Positions 16,051 through 26,290 of a stretch of 64,000 nt of DNA are shown here, piece by piece (within the stretch, counting starts at the first letter, position 1; each line of letters begins with the position of its first letter). The DNA is from an uncultured Prevotellaceae bacterium (GTDB taxonomy: Bacteria > Bacteroidota > Bacteroidia > Bacteroidales > Bacteroidaceae), in contig CAMKEM010000002.1 of assembly GCA_946411565.1 (NCBI GenBank), forward strand, positions 1 through 64,000, in the 5' to 3' direction. The notes below the pieces were generated by a model. The model did no database searches. It worked only from the letters and a program-made list of their open reading frames with translations, and was not told where the DNA came from. Both the position numbers and the translations under genes were made by a program.

Positions 16051-17299
16051 ACTTCTTGAATATAACGCAAGCGTTGTGACCTCCGAAACCGAAAGTGTTG
16101 CTAAGTGCAGCACGCACCTCACGCTTCTGTGCCTTGTTGAAGGTGAAGTTCATCTTGTAGTCAATCTCTGGATCCTCGTCACCATCCTCGTGGTTGATTG
16201 TTGGAGGGATGATGTCTTCCTCTACAGATTTAACGCAGACCATTGCTTCAATAGCGCCAGCAGCACCAAGAAGGTGACCTGTCATTGACTTTGTAGAAGA
16301 TATGTTGAGCTTGTAAGCCCAGTCACCGAAGAGATCCTTGATAGCCTTAGCCTCAGAGATATCACCTACTGGAGTAGATGTACCGTGAACGTTGATATAG
16401 TCGATGTCCTCTGGCTTCATTTCTGCATCAGCAAGAGCCTCTGACATTACGATCTTAGCACCGAGACCTTCTGGATGAGAAGCTGTGATGTGATAAGCAT
16501 CAGCTGACATACCAGCACCGACCATCTCACAGTAGATCTTAGCACCACGAGCCTTAGCGTGCTCAAGTTCCTCAAGAATAAGACATGCAGAGCCTTCACC
16601 CATTACGAAACCATCACGGCTTGCAGAGAATGGACGGCTTGCCTTCTGTGGCTCATCGTTACGAGTAGAGAGAGCGTGCATAGATGTGAAGCCACCAAGA
16701 CCTGGATCTGTGATTACAGCCTCTGCACCACCACTAACGATAACGTTAGCCTTACCAAGACGAATGAGGTTGAATGCGTCAGCAAGAGCATTGCTTGAAG
16801 AAGCACATGCAGATGTTGTAGCATAGTTAGGACCGTGGAAACCATATCTGATAGATATCTGTCCAGGAGCGATATCACCAATCATCTTAGGGATGAAGAA
16901 AGGACCGAACTTAGGAGTATCCTTGTGCTCTGAGAAATATTCGAGTTCTTCCTGCATTGTTTTAAGACCACCGATACCTACACCGTAGATTACACCAATA
17001 CGATTCTTGTCGATAGTATCGAGATTCATCTGTGAGTCCTCAATAGCCATTGCTGCAGCAGCCATAGCGAACTGACAGAACTTGTCCATCTTACGAGCCT
17101 CCTTGCGGTCAATCCACTTTGAAGCATCAAAGTCCTTTACCTCGCAAGCGAAGTTTGTCTTATAGCGAGAAGCATCGAACTGCTTTATTGTGTCAGCACC
17201 GCTAACGCCTGCAAGCATATTCTTCCAAGTCTCCTCAGCTGAAAGTCCAAGTGGTGTAACGGCACCAAGACCAGTTACTACTACTCTTTTTAATTCCAT
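16040..17299 (-). CDS. fabF: Beta-ketoacyl-ACP synthase II
   Basis: FabF elongates fatty acyl chains by condensing acyl-ACP with malonyl-ACP. The active-site Cys165 lies in TTSACASSSNAL, with His305 in INVHGTSTPVGD and His342 in SMTGHLLGAAGA, giving the Cys-His-His triad of KAS I/II enzymes. The length of 419 residues is normal. It lies downstream of acpP and its 3' end overlaps rnc by 11 bases, a classic acpP-fabF-rnc order. Confidence 0.97.
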   Translation of the reverse strand: MELKRVVVTGLGAVTPLGLSAEETWKNMLAGVSGADTIKQFDASRYKTNFACEVKDFDASKWIDRKEARKMDKFCQFAMAAAAMAIEDSQMNLDTIDKNRIGVIYGVGIGGLKTMQEELEYFSEHKDTPKFGPFFIPKMIGDIAPGQISIRYGFHGPNYATTSACASSSNALADAFNLIRLGKANVIVSGGAEAVITDPGLGGFTSMHALSTRNDEPQKASRPFSASRDGFVMGEGSACLILEELEHAKARGAKIYCEMVGAGMSADAYHITASHPEGLGAKIVMSEALADAEMKPEDIDYINVHGTSTPVGDISEAKAIKDLFGDWAYKLNISSTKSMTGHLLGAAGAIEAMVCVKSVEEDIIPPTINHEDGDEDPEIDYKMNFTFNKAQKREVRAALSNTFGFGGHNACVIFKKYVE

Positions 17300-17419
17300 T
17301 TTTATTCCTTTGTGCGTTGTATTAAAAAAAAGAATGATGATTGGGCGATAAGAGTTTTATCGACCAACCATCACCCGTTGTTCTATCATGCAATCTTGAA
17401 CAAAGATAGTAATCTGAGA

Positions 17420-17656
17420 TTACTTACCAGCGTTCTCGATGTATGCGATAGCGTCGCCTACTGTCTGAATCTTCTCAGCGTCTGAATCTGGAATAGTTAC
17501 ACCGAACTCCTTCTCCAGCTCCATGATGAGCTCTACTGTATCGAGAGAATCTGCACCGAGGTCATTTGTGAAAGATGCCTCTTCCTTAACTTCTGCTGCA
17601 TCTACACCAAGCTTATCAACGATGATGGCAACAACCTTTTCTTTAATTTCTGACAT
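17420..17656 (-). CDS. acpP: Acyl carrier protein
   Basis: A 78-residue acidic protein whose [14 protein letters not shown] motif places the phosphopantetheine attachment site at Ser37. It carries growing acyl chains for FabF, encoded next in the operon, and for lipid synthesis. The 5' region holds a duplicated structured element (17721-17880) and a TTTGCACTC promoter-like start. Confidence 0.98.
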   Translation of the reverse strand: MSEIKEKVVAIIVDKLGVDAAEVKEEASFTNDLGADSLDTVELIMELEKEFGVTIPDSDAEKIQTVGDAIAYIENAGK

Positions 17657-17720
17657 AATTGTAAAAATGTTTGTTAATTAATATTCTATTCTAGTTTATA
17701 ATTACCTATTGATTTTGGGG

Positions 17721-17880
17721 GCAAATAGTGCATGGCAATCCCAAAGATTAGTGCACGTTTTTCAATTTGCGAGTGCAACGTGTGATACACCTCGCACGAA
17801 GCAAATAGTGCATATTAATCCTAAAGATTAGTGCACGTTTTTCAATTTGCGAGTGCAAAGTAACAAACTTTTTTGCACAT
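17721..17880 (-). promoter_or_regulatory. acpP: Duplicated promoter-hairpin element in the acpP leader
   Basis: An 80-bp tandem duplication (17721-17800 and 17801-17880) contains, on the minus strand, TTTGCACTCGCAAAT, then GTGCACTAATC...GATTA...GCAC, then ATTTGC followed in one copy by TTCGTGC. Outer GCAAAT/ATTTGC, middle GTGC/GCAC and inner TAATC/GGATTA arms can pair. A TTACTTTG -7-like box precedes the distal copy. The leader to acpP would be about 190 nt. Confidence 0.7.
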
Positions 17881-17995
17881 AAGCAAATATTTTCTTAAAA
17901 AAAGTGCTTTTTATTGCTCAACCACCTATATTATGTGCATAAATTTGTCCAAAAACAGGTATTTTTTACACTTTTTGCCTCAAAACGCATACTCT

Positions 17996-19633
17996 TTAAT
18001 GAGCCGCGTCAGTTTCCAAGACTTCCAACGCCTTATTTACAATGTCGCTGTTCTCGTTCCATACTCGGAAGTACTCCGTAAGATCCCATAGGTCTCTTGC
18101 TATGAGTGCCTTGAGCTGCGGACGAAGATATGCAAGTGTCTTCTCCTTATCCTTCTCGTCCTTCGGCTCTATATTCTTTTTCTTTCCTTCTTCAAAGATA
18201 GAGTTCAAGTAGCTCTCTGGAACCTGATACTTTTCATTGAACTCATCGAATGTCTTATACAATTTCTTGAATTGTGCACGATTCTTGTCCATATACTTCA
18301 GATTGGCATTGATAATAATCTGCTTAGCTGCCAACTGCTTATGGAAAGTTGTATAGCGAGTAGTATCCAATGGCACGAAGTAGTCAGGCATAATACCACC
18401 ACCACCATATACAGGACGCTGCTTCTTCAGAGTCTCGAATCTGAGAGAATCAGCAAAGTGAATGCTGTCGGCATTGGTAAACTCACCATGCTTGAAGCGG
18501 TTATCAAGGTCGTGTGCGTATGCCTCCTTCTCGCCTTTCTTATATGGCTTCTGGATACAACGACCTGATGGCGTATAGTAATGAGCAACCGTCAGGCGTA
18601 TCATACTACCATCTGGAAGATCCACAGGTCTCTGCACAAGTCCCTTGCCGAAGGTTCTGCGACCAACGATTATGCCTCTGTCCTGATCTTGAATAGCTCC
18701 ACTTACAATCTCTGCAGCAGATGCGGTGAATTCGTTTGTAAGGATTACAACCCTACCCTCTTTCATCATGCCATTACCCTTTGCCCTGAACTCCTGACGC
18801 TGGATAACCCTACCTTTTGTATATACGATAAGCTCATCTGCTGCAAGGAATTCGTTGGCAATGTCAACGGCAGCCTGCAGATATCCACCACCATTGTCCT
18901 CAAGGTCAATGATGAGGTCACGCATTCCTTTCTTCTTGAGTTCCTTCAAGCCCTCTACAAACTCTGCGTGGGTTGTAGCACCGAAACTACCAATACGGAT
19001 ATAACCTATCTGTGGACGAATCATATATACTGCGTCTATCGACTTGACAGGAATCTTGTCTCTTGTCACGTTGAAATACAGCATATCCTTGATTCCGCTT
19101 CTTATTATGCCGAGCTTGACATTCGTGCCTTTAGGACCACGAAGACGCTTCATTATCTCCTCCTTCGACATCTTGACACCAGCAATAGCGGTGTCATTAA
19201 CCGTGATGATACGGTCACCTGCAACGATACCTACTTTTTCTGAAGGACCATTGATTACAGGCTGTATCACCACAAGTGTGTCTTCAAGGATGTTGAATTG
19301 CACACCAATACCATCAAACGTACCCTGCAATGGCTCGTTGAATGCCTTTACCTCCTTTGGAGTTGCATAGGTGGAATGTGGATCCATGTCTTCGAGCATA
19401 CCTCTCAAACTTGCCTCTGTCATCTTCTGTGTATCCACAGAATCCACATACAGGTTCTCGATGTATGCCATTGCAGTTATATACTTCAGTACTGCCTCCT
19501 TGTCCTTTATGCCCTGAAGGTACTGGAAGAACTGAATCATGTTCGCCCTCTTGGCATCTATGCCCTGTTGCATCTGGGCGTGCAGGCTCAGTGCTGAGAG
19601 TATTGCTATTGCAATTATTGCTATTCTCTTCAT
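17996..19633 (-). CDS. S41 family C-terminal processing peptidase
   Basis: An exported serine protease of the CtpA/Prc type. The 545-residue product has a signal peptide (MKRIAIIAIAILSALSLHAQ), a PDZ domain (about 100-185, GIGVQFNILEDTLVV), and a catalytic region with Ser305 in NEFTASAAEIVSGA and Lys330 in RRTFGKGLVQ, the Ser-Lys dyad. A C-terminal helical extension follows. It lies 50 bases downstream of parE on the same strand without a clear promoter of its own, so co-transcription is likely. Confidence 0.93.
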   Translation of the reverse strand: MKRIAIIAIAILSALSLHAQMQQGIDAKRANMIQFFQYLQGIKDKEAVLKYITAMAYIENLYVDSVDTQKMTEASLRGMLEDMDPHSTYATPKEVKAFNEPLQGTFDGIGVQFNILEDTLVVIQPVINGPSEKVGIVAGDRIITVNDTAIAGVKMSKEEIMKRLRGPKGTNVKLGIIRSGIKDMLYFNVTRDKIPVKSIDAVYMIRPQIGYIRIGSFGATTHAEFVEGLKELKKKGMRDLIIDLEDNGGGYLQAAVDIANEFLAADELIVYTKGRVIQRQEFRAKGNGMMKEGRVVILTNEFTASAAEIVSGAIQDQDRGIIVGRRTFGKGLVQRPVDLPDGSMIRLTVAHYYTPSGRCIQKPYKKGEKEAYAHDLDNRFKHGEFTNADSIHFADSLRFETLKKQRPVYGGGGIMPDYFVPLDTTRYTTFHKQLAAKQIIINANLKYMDKNRAQFKKLYKTFDEFNEKYQVPESYLNSIFEEGKKKNIEPKDEKDKEKTLAYLRPQLKALIARDLWDLTEYFRVWNENSDIVNKALEVLETDAAH

Positions 19634-19683
19634 AATATTATATAATAAGGTGTATATTCTGACTGTACGGTTTTTATCCCCCT

Positions 19684-21654
19684 TTAGTCGTACACCTGTT
19701 CTTCTTCTGGAATGTCTTCTTCAATTACAAGATTGTCGATGATGAAGTTCTGACGCTCCATTGTGTTCTTACCCATATAGTATGCGAGAAGTTTCTCTAC
19801 TTCGTCACCCTTGTGCAATGTCACTTGCTCCAGACGGATATCAGGACCTATGAAACCAGCAAACTCATCTGGCGAAATCTCACCAAGCCCCTTGAATCGT
19901 GTTATCTCAGGATCTGGTCCTAACTCCTGTATTGCCTGAAGGCGTTCTTCGTCACTATAACAGTAACGGGTGATGTAGTCCTTCTGCTTTTCGCCTCTTT
20001 CCTTGAGCTTTGCGTCCTCCGCAGTAATTACTTTCTTGTCCTTAATCTTTGTACGCTTGTTGCGAACACGGAAGAGAGGTGTCTGCAATACATAGACATG
20101 TCCTTTCTTGATAAGATCAGGGAAGAACTGAAGGAAGAAGGTGATGATAAGCAGACGAATGTGCATACCATCAACATCGGCATCAGTAGCCACGATAACC
20201 TTGTTATATCTCAGTCCGTCAAGACCTTCCTCAATATCAAGTGCAGCCTGAAGAAGATTGAACTCCTCATTCTCATAAACCACCTTCTTTGTCAAGCCAT
20301 AGCAGTTGAGTGGCTTTCCACGAAGAGAGAACACAGCCTGTGTGTTCACGTCACGACTCTTTGTGATACTTCCACTGGCAGAGTCACCCTCGGTAATGAA
20401 GATACATGACTCCTCCTTACGGTCGTTCTTCACGTCAGAATAGTGAATACGACAGTCGCGCAACTTGCGGTTGTGAAGATTTGCCTTCTTGGCACGCTCA
20501 CGGGCAAGCTTTGTGACACCTGCCATAGCCTTACGCTCCTTCTCGCTCTCCGTAATCTTCTGTATGATGATTTCAGCGATGTCTGCATTACGGTGGAGAT
20601 AGTTATCTACCTCCTCCTTGATGAAATCACCAACATATTTATTCACGGAAACACCATCAGGAGACATGTTAAGAGAACCGAGTTTGATCTTTGTCTGTGA
20701 CTCGAACATTGGCTCCTCAACATTCACGGCAATAGCAGCAACAAGACCTGAGCGGATGTCACCATACTCGAAGTTCTTGTTTGAGAACTCTTTGATAGTC
20801 TTTGCAATATGTTCCTTGAAAGCACTCTGGTGTGTACCTCCCTGAGTGGTGTGCTGACCATTCACGAACGAGTGGTACTCCTCGCCGTACTGGTTGGTGT
20901 GCGTAAAGGCTATCTCGATATCCTCACCCTTGATGTGAATAATTGGGTAAAGGGCATCGCTTGTCATATTGTCCTTCAGAAGATCCTCAAGTCCGTTGCG
21001 TGAGATGATTCTTCTACCGTTATACATGATAGTAAGACCAGTATTCAGATACGTGTAGTTTCTGAGCATGGTCTCTATGATATCATCATGGAAACTATAG
21101 TTGTGGAAGAGGGATTCATCTGGCTCAAAGTAGATGTATGTACCAGTTTCATCCTCCGTTGGGGTAGTTGTATCCTCAACCAGAATACCCTTCTCGAACT
21201 TGGCAGTCCTTACCATTCCATCACGATATGAACGCACCTCAAAGTGCGTGCTGAGGAAGTTAACAGCCTTGATACCAACGCCGTTCATGCCCACAGACTT
21301 CTTGAAAGCCTTTGAGTCATACTTACCACCAGTATTCAACTGGCTAACAGCCTCAATCATCTTACCCTGCGGAATGCCACGACCATAGTCACGCAGACTC
21401 ACGCACTTATTCTCGGTTATATCCACCTCAATGCGCTTACCTGCATTCATACGGAACTCGTCAATAGAGTTGTCGATAGCCTCCTTGAGCAATACGTAGA
21501 TACCATCCTCGGTATGTGAACCATCACCGAGACGTCCAATATACATACCAGGACGTGTACGGATATGGTCAACGTCACTCAAGTGGGTGATGTTATCGTC
21601 ATTATATTGTACGGTTTCCTCTATATTTTCTTTATCTATGATTTCTTCGCTCAT
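19684..21654 (-). CDS. parE: DNA topoisomerase IV subunit B
   Basis: The ATPase and Toprim subunit of a type IIA topoisomerase. GHKL ATPase motifs include [23 protein letters not shown] and [14 protein letters not shown]; the Toprim domain has [11 protein letters not shown] and [13 protein letters not shown]. The 656-residue length and the lack of the insert seen in many GyrB proteins favour ParE over GyrB. The partner subunit gene is not in the window. It is followed by the S41 peptidase gene. Confidence 0.88.
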   Translation of the reverse strand: MSEEIIDKENIEETVQYNDDNITHLSDVDHIRTRPGMYIGRLGDGSHTEDGIYVLLKEAIDNSIDEFRMNAGKRIEVDITENKCVSLRDYGRGIPQGKMIEAVSQLNTGGKYDSKAFKKSVGMNGVGIKAVNFLSTHFEVRSYRDGMVRTAKFEKGILVEDTTTPTEDETGTYIYFEPDESLFHNYSFHDDIIETMLRNYTYLNTGLTIMYNGRRIISRNGLEDLLKDNMTSDALYPIIHIKGEDIEIAFTHTNQYGEEYHSFVNGQHTTQGGTHQSAFKEHIAKTIKEFSNKNFEYGDIRSGLVAAIAVNVEEPMFESQTKIKLGSLNMSPDGVSVNKYVGDFIKEEVDNYLHRNADIAEIIIQKITESEKERKAMAGVTKLARERAKKANLHNRKLRDCRIHYSDVKNDRKEESCIFITEGDSASGSITKSRDVNTQAVFSLRGKPLNCYGLTKKVVYENEEFNLLQAALDIEEGLDGLRYNKVIVATDADVDGMHIRLLIITFFLQFFPDLIKKGHVYVLQTPLFRVRNKRTKIKDKKVITAEDAKLKERGEKQKDYITRYCYSDEERLQAIQELGPDPEITRFKGLGEISPDEFAGFIGPDIRLEQVTLHKGDEVEKLLAYYMGKNTMERQNFIIDNLVIEEDIPEEEQVYD

Positions 21655-21715
21655 TTTTTCTAATTGTCAATATTCATTTGCTTTTGCTTTATGCGCTTCA
21701 GCGAATGATAATTTT

Positions 21716-21743
21716 CAATTTTCAATTATCAATTTTCAATTGC
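21716..21743. repeat. 7-bp-phased AT array between GNAT-like gene and parE
   Basis: The units CAATTTT, CAATTAT, CAATTTT, CAATTGC follow an exact 7-bp period and abut the stop codon of the upstream gene. Confidence 0.75.
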
Positions 21744-21744
21744 G

Positions 21745-22890
21745 TTAAAGCTTTGCCGTATAGCTCCTCAATCTCATAACCTCACGAGAGTCAAGGTACT
21801 GCCATTGACCAAGCACGCCCTCGTTAGTCTCCATCATAGGCAAGGCAAGAGCCTTCTCAAAGCCATACTTCTGATACCACTGTATGAGGTCGTTGAAGAT
21901 AAGGGAATTAGCACCCTTTGCTCTGTATTCTGGAAGCACACCACAAAGCAGAAGGTCAACGGTCTTCGTGTTGTGGAACTTGAGAGCCTTGAGCAGATGA
22001 TACCAACCGAAAGGTAACAGCTTGCCGTTCTTCGTCTTCTTCAACGCCTCCGAGAAAGAAGGGAAGCTAACGCCGAATCCCACCATCTCCCCATCCTTGT
22101 TGTCATCAACTACGATAGTGATGAGGTTGAGGTCTGCAAGAGAAATGTAGTTCTTGATAAGGTCATCAACCTGTGCATCGTCAAGACGAGAGTAGTTGTA
22201 CAGGTGGCTGTAGCATGTGTTCAGAATATCAAAGAACTTCTTACCAAGACCACCACTTACAAGTTCCTTCTTCGTCATCTTGCGAGCACGGAGATTATAT
22301 CGCTTCTCAATCATAGCAGCAATCTTGGCGAACTTATCAGGAACCACCTCTGGCACCTTGATTTCCAACTGCACCCAGTCGTTCTCCTTTGTAAAACCGC
22401 CAATCTTCTCCATGTGCTCTTGATAGTAAGGGAAGTTGTGGTTAGAGTGCATAGAAGCCAGATAGTCGAATCCGCTAACCTGCAAGCCCTCACGATCCAT
22501 ATCGGTAAAGCCGAGCGGACCAATGATATTCTCCAATCCACGAGCCCTACCATACTCCTTCACCTTGTTGATGAGAGCTGTAGAAACCTCAATATCGTCA
22601 ATGAAGTCAAACCATCCGAAGCGTACAGACTTCAGATTCCATGTTTCATTGGCACGTTTGTTTATGATTGCGGCAATACGTCCCACAGGTTTACCATCAC
22701 GATACGCGATATAGTACTCTGCCTCGCAGAATGCAAAAGCAGGGTTCTTGTCGCTTTTCAACGTGTCTAATTCACCCATCTCAAGATATGGGATATCAGT
22801 AGGAGAATCCTTATAGAGTGTGGTGTGGAATCTTACGAACTCCTTGAGTTCCTTATTGCTTTTAACGGTTTTAATTTCTATATTCGACAT
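21745..22890 (-). CDS. GNAT-like conserved protein of unknown function
   Basis: The 381-residue protein resembles a Bacteroidetes family annotated as N-acetyltransferase-like. Visible features are a GNAT-like segment near AYRDGKPVGRIAAIIN and a second half ending VLPEYRAKGANSLIFND, in which EYRAKGANS looks like a degenerate acetyl-CoA binding loop. A tandem or circularly extended GNAT fold is possible. A TAAATTTG -7 box precedes the gene on the minus strand near 22930. It heads a likely operon with parE and the S41 peptidase. No substrate can be named. Confidence 0.7.
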   Translation of the reverse strand: MSNIEIKTVKSNKELKEFVRFHTTLYKDSPTDIPYLEMGELDTLKSDKNPAFAFCEAEYYIAYRDGKPVGRIAAIINKRANETWNLKSVRFGWFDFIDDIEVSTALINKVKEYGRARGLENIIGPLGFTDMDREGLQVSGFDYLASMHSNHNFPYYQEHMEKIGGFTKENDWVQLEIKVPEVVPDKFAKIAAMIEKRYNLRARKMTKKELVSGGLGKKFFDILNTCYSHLYNYSRLDDAQVDDLIKNYISLADLNLITIVVDDNKDGEMVGFGVSFPSFSEALKKTKNGKLLPFGWYHLLKALKFHNTKTVDLLLCGVLPEYRAKGANSLIFNDLIQWYQKYGFEKALALPMMETNEGVLGQWQYLDSREVMRLRSYTAKL

Positions 22891-23205
22891 TGTTGTAGGC
22901 GGATTTTTGACATTTTATCCTGCAAATTTAGTAAAAAACTCTCGTACCGCCAAATTTATGAGCAAAAAAGCGGAATTTTCCCTAAAAATAAATAACGTTA
23001 GTTCGATGAATTCAATATAAAACGCATCTCTTTTGTCAAGAAGAAAGGCTCGCTTACGCGAATTTAGGAAAGGACTCCACGTAGCGTCTGAGCTTTGCGA
23101 AGAAATTACAAGTAAATTAAGCCAGTAATTTTTTCACACGCAGAGGCACAAAGACACGGAGGGGTATTTTGATTACGGAAAGTGCGAATGAAACGAAAAT
23201 TAAAA

Positions 23206-23290
23206 GGGAAGCGGATTTATCTGATTTATCCGAACCATTCGGAACACGTATCGCGCCAGCCTCAGACAAATCAGATACATCCGTTTCTCT
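23206..23290. repeat. Dispersed imperfect palindrome, family P, copy 2
   Basis: The arms GGAAGCGGATTTATCTG and CAGATACATCCGTTTC flank a spacer containing GCGCCAGC. The surrounding gap (22891-23558) has no gene. It also holds decayed repeat text shared with 32500-32590 and 35215-35290 (GAAAGGCTCGCTTA, CGTAGCG, TTGCGAAGAA). Confidence 0.75.
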
Positions 23291-23357
23291 TAAATTGTTT
23301 CCCTTGTCATGCTTTGCGAGGGCTGAAATTTCAGCTGGTTAAATATGATGAATATGT

Positions 23358-23397
23358 GGGCTGAAATTTCAGCTGACATCATTCCCGATTTGGGAAT
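23358..23397. repeat. 40-bp repeat R, copy 1
   Basis: GGGCTGAAATTTCAGCTGAC is followed by ATCATTCCCGATTTGGGAAT; each half is itself a small palindrome. A nearly identical copy lies in the opposite orientation at 49197-49236. Confidence 0.8.
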
Positions 23398-23423
23398 CTG
23401 CTTTGTTTTGTGTATCTTGTAAA

Positions 23424-23543
23424 GCCAATGCACAGAATCAGTGCATTAGCTTTTTTGCTATAATTCAATGATGATGACTCCCTAAAACAGGGAGTCATCA
23501 TATAACATTTGGATGGGGTGGCAAATCACCCCCCATCCAAGAT
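23424..23543. terminator. Three stacked hairpins downstream of the GH3 gene
   Basis: The first is AATGCAC/GTGCATT with a T-run (23427-23456), reading as a plus-strand terminator. The second is GATGACTCCCT/AGGGAGTCATC (about 23470-23501). The third is TTGGATGGGG/CCCCCATCCAA (about 23513-23543), lying 16 bases after the minus-strand GH3 stop. Only the first has a clear T-run; all three probably stop or protect transcripts in this convergent-like spacer. Confidence 0.55.
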
Positions 23544-23558
23544 TTTATGCATAGTTTC

Positions 23559-26141
23559 CTACAACGTGACCTCAATCTTCTTCATCTGAGGATCGTCACT
23601 TGCATTTCCAACGAGGATTTCGTATTTCCCAGGAATGACGCGCATGGTGTTGGTTGCCTCGTCAAAGCACTCGAAGTTCTTTCTTGGGAGATCGATAGTA
23701 ACAGACTGCTTCTCACCAGCCTTTGTGCTTACTCTCTTGAATGCGCGGAGCGTTTTTAGAGGACCGTTAGCATCTGCTATTCTGCGGATATAGACCTGAA
23801 CAACCTCATCGCCATCTTTGGCGCCTATATTGGCAAGGCTGACGGTTAGTTGCTCTTTCTTTGCGTCATACTTTGGCTGGGTAATGCTGAATGTGGTATA
23901 GCTCAATCCATGACCGAAAGCCCATAGAGGCTCGCCCTTGAAATAGCGATATGTGCGGTTGGTCATTGTGTAGTCGAGGAAATCAGGCAACTGACTATCA
24001 TCCTTATAGAAAGTGATAGGGAGTTTACCACTTGGATTGACATCGCCAAAGATGATTTCGGCTAATGCCTGACCGCCTTTTTCTCCAGCATACCATGCCT
24101 GAATCATGCCATCGCACATCTTTGTCTCAGGTGTAAGTGCCATTGCCGAACCAGAGCAGTTTACAAAGATAATCTTTCTTCCTGCCTCACTTAGAGCTTT
24201 GATAATATCACGCTGTGCCTGAGGGAGTTCGATGCTTGTACGGTCACCTCCCTTGAAGCCAACCTCGTTTACCCTCATTTCCTCGCCCTCAAGCTGTGGT
24301 GAGATACCGCCACAGAAAATAACAGCATCATAGCCTTCTGTCTTCTTTACAATCTCTTCAGGTGTGGTAATGATCTTTCTTGATATATTGAATCTGATAG
24401 CCGCATAACTTGACTCGTGTGAATATTCCACGATAACAGGGTACTTTTTTCCTTCTTCTACCTTCAGCTTATGGTTCCAGCGATTTATTGAGCCACGGTA
24501 TCTCCAACCGTTGAAAAGCGTATCTCCTGCTACGATTACCCTCAAACGCCCATCAGAACTGCAATTAAAGGTAAGTTCCTCAGTAGCCTTTGCCGTGAGT
24601 GTTCCTTCGTATCTCGCAGAGAAATTATCAAGTTCCACTCCTGGGGCGAAGACCGTAGCGCCACCATTATTAAGATTGATAGGATTGACATAGCTTGCCG
24701 TGGCAGCATGTTCACCTTTCAAATCTGTATTATTCCAGTATGTAGCCTTCATGCCCTTAGAACCATCAGAAGCGGTCATGTCTGGAAGATATGACATATC
24801 AGTTTCGTTGTGGCAATAGCCACTTCCCATGATGTAGTCAATCTTTGAATCTATACCAACGTTCTTGATACCTTTAAGCAAGGTTATTGTCTCTGTTGGG
24901 AAACCGTTATAGTTGCCCCACATCATCATCTCGTTACTGGCATTAGGACCTACAACGGCAATCTTGGCAGTCTTGTTCAAAGGCAGGATATTGTTCCTGT
25001 TCTGAAGAAGCACAATACCTTGGCGAGCCATGTCTAATGCCAGTTGCTTATGCTCCTCGGAAGCTATGCAAGAGGCAGGAATCTTCGTCCATTCCACAAG
25101 GTTATCATCATCAAAGTCACCAAGTGAGAATCTGCCTTCAAGCAGTTTGATGACGCTCTCATCTATCTGCGCCTCAGTAATTAGTCCGTCTTTTACTGCC
25201 TGTGGAAGCTTGGCATAGTTAGAGCCACATTCCACATCAGTACCCGTAATGACAGCTTTTGCAGAGGCAGAAGAAGCATCTTTGCTTACCTCGTGATGTC
25301 CTTTTCGCCAAAAATCATCGATAGCACCACAATCAGATACCACCAGACCGCAGAATTTCCACTCATCACGCAGTATCTGACGAAGGTATCTGTCTGAGCC
25401 GCAACATGGATCTCCGTCTATTCTCTGATAGGCACACATCACCTCTCTCACATTTCCTTCCTGAACAAGAGCCTTGAAGGCAGGAAGATAGGTTTCCCAA
25501 AGATCACGCAGAGGTACGTTCTCCACATTGAAGCTGTGACGGTTCCACTCTGGACCTGAGTGTACGGCAAAATGCTTTGCACAGGCAAGGTTCTTGTAGT
25601 ATTTTGAACCTTCAGGACCTTGAAGACCACGCACTACGGCCAATCCCATGCGTGTGGTGAGATATGGATCTTCTCCGTAAGTTTCCTGTCCGCGTCCCCA
25701 TCGTGGGTCACGGAAGATATTGATATTCGGTGTCCATACGGAATTACCACGATAGCGTGCCAGTGTTCCGTTATGGCGTGCTATCGTATTCTTTGCACGA
25801 AGTTCATCACTCACGCTTGTGAATACTCTCCAAAGCAAGGCATCATTGAACGAAGATGCCATGCACATAGTGATAGGATAGACGGTTGCTGTGCCGTTAC
25901 GCCCTACCCCATGAAGCGCCTCATTCCACCATTGGAACTCAGGGATGTTCATTCGCTTTATTTCCTGCGAACGATCCATCATTAGTTGGGCTTTTTCCTC
26001 AAGAGTGAGTCGTGAACAAAGATCCTTGGCACGCTCTATTGGTGCAAGGTCAGGATTTTGATAAGGTAGTCTTTGCTGGGCAGATCCCGTAAGGGTACAT
26101 AATGATGCAAAGACCACGGTTAACGTTGTTGAAATCTTCAT
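23559..26141 (-). CDS. Secreted GH3 glycosidase with PA14 domain, probable beta-xylosidase
   Basis: The 860-residue enzyme has a signal peptide (ending GSAQQ near residue 22), the GH3 barrel with FQWWNEALHGVGR, the WGRGQETYGEDP block and CAKHFAVHSG, and the nucleophile Asp270 in VVSDCGAIDDF. A PA14 insert lies at about 455-600, followed by the GH3 C-terminal and fibronectin-like domains. Size and layout match the Prevotella Xyl3A-type beta-xylosidases, which release xylose from xylo-oligosaccharides. Activity on other beta-glycosides is possible. It follows the dus gene with a 7-bp-repeat spacer. The esterase at 35510-36598 could act on the same polymer. Confidence 0.88.
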   Translation of the reverse strand: MKISTTLTVVFASLCTLTGSAQQRLPYQNPDLAPIERAKDLCSRLTLEEKAQLMMDRSQEIKRMNIPEFQWWNEALHGVGRNGTATVYPITMCMASSFNDALLWRVFTSVSDELRAKNTIARHNGTLARYRGNSVWTPNINIFRDPRWGRGQETYGEDPYLTTRMGLAVVRGLQGPEGSKYYKNLACAKHFAVHSGPEWNRHSFNVENVPLRDLWETYLPAFKALVQEGNVREVMCAYQRIDGDPCCGSDRYLRQILRDEWKFCGLVVSDCGAIDDFWRKGHHEVSKDASSASAKAVITGTDVECGSNYAKLPQAVKDGLITEAQIDESVIKLLEGRFSLGDFDDDNLVEWTKIPASCIASEEHKQLALDMARQGIVLLQNRNNILPLNKTAKIAVVGPNASNEMMMWGNYNGFPTETITLLKGIKNVGIDSKIDYIMGSGYCHNETDMSYLPDMTASDGSKGMKATYWNNTDLKGEHAATASYVNPINLNNGGATVFAPGVELDNFSARYEGTLTAKATEELTFNCSSDGRLRVIVAGDTLFNGWRYRGSINRWNHKLKVEEGKKYPVIVEYSHESSYAAIRFNISRKIITTPEEIVKKTEGYDAVIFCGGISPQLEGEEMRVNEVGFKGGDRTSIELPQAQRDIIKALSEAGRKIIFVNCSGSAMALTPETKMCDGMIQAWYAGEKGGQALAEIIFGDVNPSGKLPITFYKDDSQLPDFLDYTMTNRTYRYFKGEPLWAFGHGLSYTTFSITQPKYDAKKEQLTVSLANIGAKDGDEVVQVYIRRIADANGPLKTLRAFKRVSTKAGEKQSVTIDLPRKNFECFDEATNTMRVIPGKYEILVGNASDDPQMKKIEVTL

Positions 26142-26191
26142 AAAAACGATATTTTAGTTATTACTATATGGTTTGTAAAAGTCTTAGGTCG

Positions 26192-26247
26192 AAGGTCTGA
26201 AGTTGAAGGGCTAAGGTCTAAAGTCAAAGGTCTAAGGTTTAAAGTCT
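26192..26247. repeat. 7-bp-phased array between dus and GH3 genes
   Basis: Eight consecutive heptamers (AAGGTCT, GAAGTTG, AAGGGCT, AAGGTCT, AAAGTCA, AAGGTCT, AAGGTTT, AAAGTCT) keep exact phase. Confidence 0.85.
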
Positions 26248-26290
26248 TTTGTCATTAGGCTTTTGACTTTAGCCTATTATTAGCCTGTTT

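Noticed and set aside
19684..21654. GyrB instead of ParE
   Set aside because: Length, sequence character and the S41-peptidase neighbour fit ParE better, though the two are hard to separate by eye.
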